From Adineta vaga (taxonomy: Eukaryota > Rotifera): 64,000 bases of DNA. The stretch spans positions 682,001-746,000 of the forward strand of contig CP075492.1 of the NCBI GenBank assembly GCA_021613535.1, read 5' to 3'. Numbering within the stretch: the first letter of the stretch is position 1; every line of letters begins with the position of its first letter. Positions 56,962 to 64,000 of this stretch are shown here, in pieces. The translations under genes were made by a program, and so were the position numbers. The notes beneath the pieces were generated by a model that saw only the letters and a list, made by a program, of their open reading frames with translations, was not told where the DNA came from and ran no database searches.

Positions 56962-57432
56962 CTCCTTGATGAGCAATGCGATTGTACGAAAGATTTATTG
57001 TGGTGAGTGTCTGAAGAAGGGAAAGAAGATGAATGTATAATTCTGTGAAGAGGATATGAATATTACCCTATTCGTTCGCAAGGCAACACCTATATGCTGT
57101 GCTCTTTGATGGCCGATTTGATTCTTCGTAAGATTTAGTGTGGTGAGCGTCTGTAGATGAGATAGAGGATGAATCTGTGAGTTCTGTGAAGAGGATATGA
57201 AAATTACCCTGTTCGTTCGCAGCACATCACTTATATGCTGTGCTCCTTCATCGTCGATTTGATTCTCCCTGAGATCTAGTGTAGTGAGTGTCTGAGGAAG
57301 GGAGAGAAGATGAATGCATAAATCCTGTGAAGAGGGAAGGAAGATTACCGTGTTGGTTCGGAGTGCATCACCAATATGTTGTGCTCCTTCATGGCCGATA
57401 CGATCGTAATGGATATTTATTGTGGTGAGTGT
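56962..57432 (-). pseudogene. LRR exons of a second F-box/LRR gene, truncated
   Basis: Minus-strand 84-nt phase-0 exons at 57349-57432, 57208-57291 and 57067-57150, with 57-nt introns (GTAATNTTC … CAG). They encode units such as LTTLNLTKNQIGHQRAQHIG and LTTLDLRENQIDDEGAQHIS. A fourth exon starts at 57010 but after about 48 nt (…NRIAHQGG) runs straight into the TGTGGG foldback. The missing half of the exon is not found beyond the foldback. Repeat structure and phase equal those of the plus-strand gene at 24-28 kb. Confidence 0.8.
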
Positions 57433-60010
57433 CTGTATGCAAATGTATTGAGACTTCAGGTTTATGTTTATGAAGTAGATGTGTTATTTCAAAATAAGTC
57501 TGGTGGAGATCGGGGAATCGATTTGGATATCCTTTGTTTGGGCACATTAGGGAAAGATATGAATTGTTGTTGGACGGATTGTTACTGAGTCAAGTTCGGA
57601 ATATTGGATAGGTAGGGTCACGATACTATTAGAGAATGGTGGCTGGTTTACGGAAGTAGTTTTAGTCTCCGAAATAATTCGATCGGAACCGCAGTAGACA
57701 GTTTATTGTGAATAGTGGTTATGAACGATTCGTGTTTTCTCAGTTTGGAGACTTTCTTGGGAGTTTCTGGTTTGTTCACAATTGGCGGAGCTATAGTTGC
57801 GTATATGGGGAAGTGATTTTTGCTGTTGTTTTATTTTTTCATCGAAAAGATTTTTTTTGATGTTTAAGGTTTTACCTAAGATACTCAAGATAATGATAGT
57901 ATATACTTGGTAATGATTTTCTCTTGTTATTTTTATAGTTAATTAGAGCGAGAGAATGTTGAGTTGTATCTAATTATAGAACATTGCAATTTGTTTTGAT
58001 TCGGTCAGTTTCAAAAAAAGTTGTCGCACTGTTTGAGAGATTCTTTAAAGGCATGTGTTTGAAATGGGAAAGGTGTTTTATAATTGTACCATTCCATTCG
58101 TATCCTTCTTATGATCGCGTATTAGATAAAATGCATATTCTATGGACGTGGATAGAAAAAAACAGAACGAAATAATAGTTGTTTTGTAATAACATCAGTC
58201 AATGTTGTGTCTGACTGACTCGTCAGAATTGCGTCTAAATTTTGAAATTATTTCGATTCTTCTTTGAGAAAACTCAGTAAGTAAGATATTAGTAGGCTCA
58301 TGTGTAGTAGAACACCTACGGAAAAAAACTTCAGTCAATACCGCGGTTTATGACGGTTTCTAGCTTGAAGGTTCGAAACGATTATTGTGAACCGCAAAAG
58401 TCAGACTTTCTATTAGGTTTTTAAAAACCACTACATAGAGCGATATTCTGAAACCGTGGTGCTTACCGATTTTCAAAAAAACCTAATTCATCGTGGTGGT
58501 GAATTATTTCTGTCATCTATCCTGCTATTCTTGACTTTCCATGTTAACCACTAGTCTACGATACTAACCCGTTGATCTTACACCGCGGTAAACTCTTCTA
58601 ATATCACTATCTATTTTATATTCATCTGCTTCATGTTAGATTTGAACTCCTTACCGTGCAATTGTCGTTCACTAATTCCATTGAACCATCTGGTCATATT
58701 TATACTAAGATTAGATATGATAGCCTATCTGATTATTAATGAAAAATATTTTCATATCCAAATATACATATCATATACAGATAAAATCTTAATAACTCCA
58801 TGAATATTTCCTATTAATTTGTAATATCTCTAAAACTTTATTCAAATTTCCTCTGACAATTGTATTTATAGTATATTTTGTATAGGATTTATTGGATTGT
58901 ATTTATCCTTTATAGTTAGGACCATTGATATATAAACACACTTTATTGTGATAAGATTATACCGATGGTGAAAGGTAGAGATTTATCAGAATTTGTAGAT
59001 ATTTAACCGCGGTTTTGTGCGGTATTGAAACGTCTAACGATCGAGTAGGATATTGTAATTCAGTAAATAGATGTGAATCTCAATATTAAAACGCATGCAA
59101 ATTATTAAAAAAAGTGAAAACATCTCAGTTTTATTGACTCACGAAACTAGTTTATGCCTATTTCTGTATCTGATAATCTACAAACCTGTGAACATTATCA
59201 GAAGTATAGTCATCTGAATTAATTTTGACTAAGCTATTCGATATGTTCATATTTTTTTTAATCTGCTAAATCCTTATATAAAGTTGACGTTGATCAACAT
59301 TTGTTCTTGATCTGGTTTATTTTCTCTTTACCTTCAACTTTTCAAATTATAATTGTTCTAAATTAAACTACATTATATGCTGTCATAAAAAGCAAAAAAT
59401 GAATTTGAATATTACCGATTTTTGGCATTTAATAAAAATATTCTGTTTTGATTTAAAAATCACACGTTTCTACACTGTAAAAAGATGGAGAATAACCAAC
59501 GATAAAAGCCTTTATTAAAGAACTCCGTTTTTATTATACTTGACGAAGATATAAATCCATTTTGGATTTATGAAGCACTTAAAGAAACAGAAAAATGATT
59601 TATTATACATTGCAAATCGATAAATCTTTATTTTTCCAACGTAGTTTTTTCGAACTTTTCATGTTGTAAGATGATGATAAATTTTGTTTTAATCGATGAG
59701 AAAATGTTTTTATATCATACTGTGACTTTTAAGTAGTAAGTTTTAGTGATATAACCTTATTAGAAAAATAACGTTAGAAAATCCAGTCATACTTTGAAAA
59801 TAAATTGATTCAAATAATCATACTTTTCGAGATAAAGCACAGACCACGATTTCTAACAGGGATTTCGCGAATAAAAATACCGTAAAAGATGAAGGTTGTA
59901 TGGTACCACAACTAGTTACCAGCATACGGTGTTTTTTGAAACCGCAGCATCTACTAAAATATTTTCCCGTGGGTACACAAGAGAATAGCCCAAGCACTTA
60001 GCAAACTTAC
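57433..60010. other. Inserted or decayed region with CCGCGGT motifs
   Basis: It separates the LRR exons from the F-box exon. ACCGCGGT or close variants occur near 58343, 58583 and 59008, with related ACCGCA/ACCGTGG/ACGGT phrases near 58394, 58457 and 59926. No transposase or gene was recognised. It may be a non-autonomous element inserted into an intron. Confidence 0.4.
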
Positions 60011-60166
60011 CCGATATCGATGATAAGTATTAAGGATTTGATTGAAACGGCGACAAACATTTTGCATTGAACAAAACAGTGTAAAATCACTCTGATGATC
60101 CATAATTCGATAAACGAGTTCGATAGGTAATGTTAAAAATGTGTACATGTTCTTTTCACATTCCAT
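60011..60166 (-). CDS. F-box-like first exon of the second F-box/LRR gene
   Basis: ATG at 60166. The 52-residue exon has FLTLPIELVYRIMDHQSD then VCRRFNQILNTYHRYR and ends at a GTAAGT donor. It corresponds residue for residue in layout to exon 1 at 24006-24158, including the TYHRY end just before the intron. The matching LRR exons lie 2.6 kb downstream on the same strand and end abruptly, so the gene is probably non-functional. Confidence 0.65.
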
Positions 60167-60757
60167 ACAAAAGATTATTGAAAATACAAGGTTTTGAATA
60201 TATTTTCTTTGTTATGAGAAGGAGTTTTCGATACTGAAATATTTATCTTTTTATTATCGACAAAGAAAGAAGTCTGACGATTTCAACAATAGCGAATGGA
60301 TGGTTTAGGTAGAAAGATGGCGTTAATGCATATGTTGAGTAGAGTTTAGTCTATTGTGTGTGATCGTGGGTGTAACCACACGCTCAAGACGCGTCACTGT
60401 TCATTAGTACACTTTCCAGTTTGACAGAAGAATTTATTTTAAGAAAGGGCGAATCCATGGGAAGCGTACCACGTTTACATCGACCTCCTCAGATTTTGCT
60501 CAAACTTTCGGAGTTTGTAGAACTCGATGAGTTGATCATTTTGGTATAAAAATATCCTACGTTTCTATCTAGTTTGACCAAGAACGGCCCATAATACGGT
60601 TTCATGAAAATGTGCAAGATTGGACGTCCACTAACAGTATGTTGCCTATTTTATCTCCATTAAAAATCGAAATCCTAATTTTTTATACATATTCTGATAG
60701 CTCGTTTTCCGTTCTACCCAACTATATACAACTCAAATAACTTGGCTTAGTCAAGTG
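60167..60757. other. No gene recognised
   Basis: Upstream flank of the F-box exon; no supported feature. Confidence 0.4.
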
Positions 60758-61811
60758 CAGAGATGCGCAAATACAAATACAATTTGTACTATACTTTCTA
60801 TATATTATTTATAATACATATTCTTGCCAAATTACATGTATTCAAAACGAAGGATCCTTCATTACAACTATGTACACTCATTAGTTTATCTGTATCTCAT
60901 CATCTCTCCTACAGTTATTATTCATGTACTATTATTTATTCAACGTACTTTGGATCTAAAGCGTAGCATTGCGTAGCTTCTACTATTGTGAACTTATCCC
61001 ACTTTGGATCTCAAACCTAGAATCAGTCACCTTATTACAATATGCCCTAGTAGAAACCAGATTTAAATCTAAAAAGTTTATAGCCATGCACTCTCATGTT
61101 CCGTTTAATACAATTATCTAACTGCTAATTCTTTCCATTGCTCTGTCATTTCAATTCTAATGAAAATTGAAATTGATGCTTAACATCTTAACGGTAATCG
61201 TAAAGTATGTACTTTAAAACATTCCTACAAATAGTTACATCGGTAATTAATAAATCATCCCAATACTTAAATTTTATGTGATCTTGCTCGATCTCAATTC
61301 ATATCTTGATGATCGAGCATTATGAATATTTTTATTTTATATAATCTTGCTCGATCTCAAATACTCGATGTGCTAAGCTTTTCTCCTTCACTAAAGCTAA
61401 AACCATATCCTGTTTCATAAAAGACTGTTTCCTATATTTTATCTTTTTTCATCGTTTATAATTGAAGCCATATTCGTTTCAAAGAAACCGCTAGCGAAGT
61501 AATTCCAAATCATCACGCTTCGTTGATTATACGAATCAACAACCGTCACGAACAATACGCAAATTATTTTAACCCTAGTCTCAAAGCACAAGTAACAGAA
61601 GCCCATACATAACACTACAAGCTAGCCGACTCAAAAATTTCGACCCAAAGTATGTTAAATATGCAATAGTACATGAATAGTACATAAAGTACACGACAAC
61701 CGATTCTAAGCTTTAGACCCAAAGTATGTTGAATACACAAGAATACACAATACTGTGTACATGATATAGTCGGTATAGTACAAGTTGTACTTGTATTTGC
61801 GCAGCCCTCTA
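60758..61811. mobile_element. Non-autonomous hAT-type element (1.05 kb)
   Basis: Left end CAGAGATGCGCAAATAC then AAATACAATTTGTAC. Right end, read inward, TAGAGGGCTGCGCAAATAC then AAGTACAACTTGTAC. These are imperfect TIRs of about 33 bp with hAT-like YAGAG ends and a GTAC-rich subterminal part, as in the hAT at 11857-15087. The interior has two copies of GACCCAAAGTATGTT (about 61645 and 61707) and two of CTTGCTCGATCTCAA. No transposase. A clear 8-bp target duplication is not visible. Confidence 0.7.
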
Positions 61812-63071
61812 TAATTGAGCAAATCGCGATACAACTAGACTTTAGCTAGTGGAGAAAAAAGGACTAAGATTTAATCAACAATCATAGTTTGTTTCATATA
61901 CATTATATAGATAACGAAGTCTGTTTAGATCAATGATATCGTCTATGCACTATAAAATGGTTACTAAATCATAAAGAAAGCAATATGTTCTTTTTTTTTG
62001 ATAAAAATATTGTGTAGAATAATAAAAAGGATAAAAAATAGCTAAAACGCAATCAATCTTATATTGTTCCTCTAAGAAACGATCGAGATCAGAGAACACA
62101 AGGTATTTCCCTCTCGAATGTGTTGATGCTTTTGCGATTTCTTTTGCTCCATTATGTCGAACAGGACGACGACACTACGCTTTAAGTTTGGTCATTACAT
62201 TGATTAAAATTCCAATCTTCAGACGAAGAAAAGATATTCAACAGAAAAAATGATGACCTCCTCTTCACTTATGATCCACTAGTAGCTTATTTTTACTTAG
62301 TTAGTGAAATCCGATTCCAATCGCCACAAATAACTTTTTTACCTTTTGACTGACCTCTTTTCTAATATATTCTGAAGTTCATATAACTCTGTTAGCTCCT
62401 TTTAAGCTTGTTTCGTGTTTATTTAATCTCACTGTAAACACAAGCACACACACATATATATGTAGAGAGAGAAAAACATAGAAAGAGAAATCAGAAAATA
62501 AAGGATCCAGTGGAGGACGCTCTCATTATCTTACGCAACCTTTTTCCATTCGTTTCTCTTTCATCTTTAGCAACACTTCGACGAAGAGTCGAGGACTGAT
62601 CAAGACAATAGTTACACGAATAACTGTGAATAATCGAGTACATGTACAACGATAGAAGAAAGATAAATATAATCTATATATATATATTCATTCACAAAAA
62701 AGATTCATAATTTTTAAACACAATGCGAATTAGAAAATGTACTTTTTCGCAAATTCAATCGTCATATATGACCGAAAAATGTCAGTGAAAATGACAATTA
62801 AGTTCAAGTTCTTGATATCTGAAAATTTGTTTCTCATCAATCTTTATGGGTTATCGAAGTGTGAAATTGTTTGCTTGAATAACTAATAAGATACTGAAAG
62901 AATTTGAAAAGAAACTATTCATGATTTTGTCACATCAAACTAAATAAAATAGGCATTCAAATACTTCCAATTCTATGAGATGGAAACAAATTCTGTCATC
63001 ATGATTTCATGCCATACTCTTTTTTATAAAAAGAAAGAAAATTTGAGATCTTTCTCATTTCCATTTCTAAC
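61812..63071. other. No gene recognised
   Basis: AT-rich intergenic DNA and the 5' flank of the GPCR gene. Short TA and CACA runs near 62450 and 62675. Confidence 0.4.
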
Positions 63072-64000
63072 ATGTCTTCGAATAGTGTAAGTTCTGGTCT
63101 ATTAATTGCTCCAATACAATTGAATATTTATCTTGGATTATTGATATATGTAACTGGTGTTCTTGGTAGTATTGGTAATATAATTATTTACAGATCTCGA
63201 TCATTACGTGATCGAGCTTGTTCGGTTTATTTATTTTGGCGATCTGTTGTTGATTTTATTTATATGAATTCGATTCTTTTAGCACGAATTTTACAGAAAG
63301 GTTTTAAAATTCCCATCATGACACGATATGAATTTTTGTTTAAAATTCGTCAATTCGGTTCGAGTTATGTTAATCAACTTGCTTTTACTTTCTTAGCATT
63401 GGCAACACTTGATCGAATTTTCTTAGCACATCGATCACCTGGTAAGTCGAGTGAATTCTTTTCTTTTTCGCAAAAATTCTTTCTTTAATTTTAGGCCTTC
63501 GTCGATGGGGAAATCGTATTCCTTTAGCTAAAAAACTCGTCATTATGTCTAATATCATATGATTAATTGCACTTTGTCATAAATTAATTTGGTATGGCGG
63601 AGCAGCAAACGGAAAATGTGAAGCTCAACCAGGTTTCTATGCTTATTTCGACAATATATTCGGTGCAATTGTCACCTGTCTTTTCCCAATGGTTGTTTTA
63701 ACTATACTTGGAATTTTAATTGGGCGAAGTGTTCATCGTGTTGCTCAACGACGGCGGGTTGTTCCAGCAGTAACAAATGGTGGAGGAACTCATGCGGAAC
63801 AATCTGCTATACAAAAAATGGATGTACAGTTGACAATTATGCTCTTCTTGGATATATTTGTGGCAATGATTTCATTTTTACCATATGCAGTAAATTTAAT
63901 ATATGGAAATATTACGGGAAATTGGTCAAAATCAGCATTACAAGTTGCTTGGGAAAATATTATCGGTGAAATTATTAATTTATTATCTTATACATTTTTT
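63072..64000 (+). pseudogene. Rhodopsin-like 7TM receptor (GPCR), nonsense codon, runs off window
   Basis: Exon 1, 63072-63441; intron 63442-63494 (GTAAGT … TTTTAG); exon 2 from 63495 to beyond the window. TM1 is LGLLIYVTGVLGSIGNIIIY with the conserved G-N. TM2 is around SVVDFIYMNSILLARIL. TM3 ends with LATLDRIFLAHR, matching the class-A (E/D)R(Y) motif. Exon 2 continues with TM4, an extracellular loop (GAANGKCEAQPGFYAYF), TM5 (AIVTCLFPMVVLTILGILI), a basic third intracellular loop (HRVAQRRRVVP) and TM6 (IMLFLDIFVAMISFLPYAV). A TGA at 63560-63562 lies in TM4 in place of a probable Trp (TGG). Ligand unknown; it resembles the many orphan peptide-type receptors of rotifers. Confidence 0.8.

Noticed and set aside
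1-64000. CRISPR arrays, operons or bacterial-type regulatory sites.
   Set aside because: Introns, LRR/F-box/MAM families and telomere-type repeats show eukaryotic nuclear DNA; no regularly spaced direct repeats with unique spacers were seen other than the LRR exons.

Overview
This window looks like nuclear DNA from a bdelloid rotifer, perhaps Rotaria-like. It is strongly AT-rich. Its genes have many very short introns (about 50-60 nt). It carries several runs of the G-rich hexamer TGTGGG, the telomeric repeat reported for the bdelloid Adineta vaga. Its gene families are ones that are expanded in bdelloids: F-box-like/LRR, B-box-NHL, TPR with an ADP-ribosyltransferase-type tail, MAM, ankyrin and rhodopsin-like GPCR. 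The organism is an inference from these features, not a sequence match. There is one 23-base assembly gap at 4071-4093.

Layout. 1-5.5 kb: gene-poor, with a foldback MITE and a 1-kb terminal-inverted-repeat element. 6-8.3 kb: a MAM-domain protein (minus) and a B-box/NHL gene carrying a nonsense codon. 9.9-15.2 kb: a near-perfect 390-bp palindrome, then an RPA1-like OB-fold gene (minus) split by a complete hAT transposon with an intact 655-aa transposase. 16.4-17 kb: a four-exon fatty-acid-binding-protein gene. 17.6-18.1 kb: an F-box-associated pseudogene. 18.2-22.6 kb: a Helitron on the minus strand, broken by one frameshift and two stops. 23.6-23.9 kb: two telomere-type foldbacks. 24.0-28.0 kb: an F-box plus LRR gene in which almost every 28-residue repeat is its own 84-nt, phase-0 exon. 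28.5-31 kb: decayed F-box-like genes. 31-34.5 kb: tandem repeats and a long telomere-type foldback. 34.5-35.3 kb: an unknown 258-aa protein. 35.5-42 kb: a second foldback MITE, ankyrin remnants, a complete three-exon four-helix membrane protein, more foldbacks and a motif-dense block. 42-47.3 kb: a TPR pseudogene, a two-exon disordered protein, choline/ethanolamine kinase and a decayed ankyrin gene. 48.35-54.49 kb: a Ty3/gypsy LTR retrotransposon with identical 164-bp LTRs and a 5-bp target duplication, sitting inside a telomere-type foldback. 54.9-56.1 kb: a two-helix ectodomain protein. 57-60.2 kb: a second F-box/LRR gene (minus) that stops abruptly at a telomere-type repeat. 60.8-61.8 kb: a hAT-type MITE. 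63-64 kb: a GPCR running off the window edge.

The housekeeping genes that look intact (FABP, choline kinase, the four-helix protein) are islands in a repeat-rich, subtelomere-like landscape. Many other genes carry one to a few point lesions. The most unusual features are the modular LRR exon array and the family of short palindromic elements built from telomere-type repeats, one of which coincides with a gene break and another with a retrotransposon insertion.
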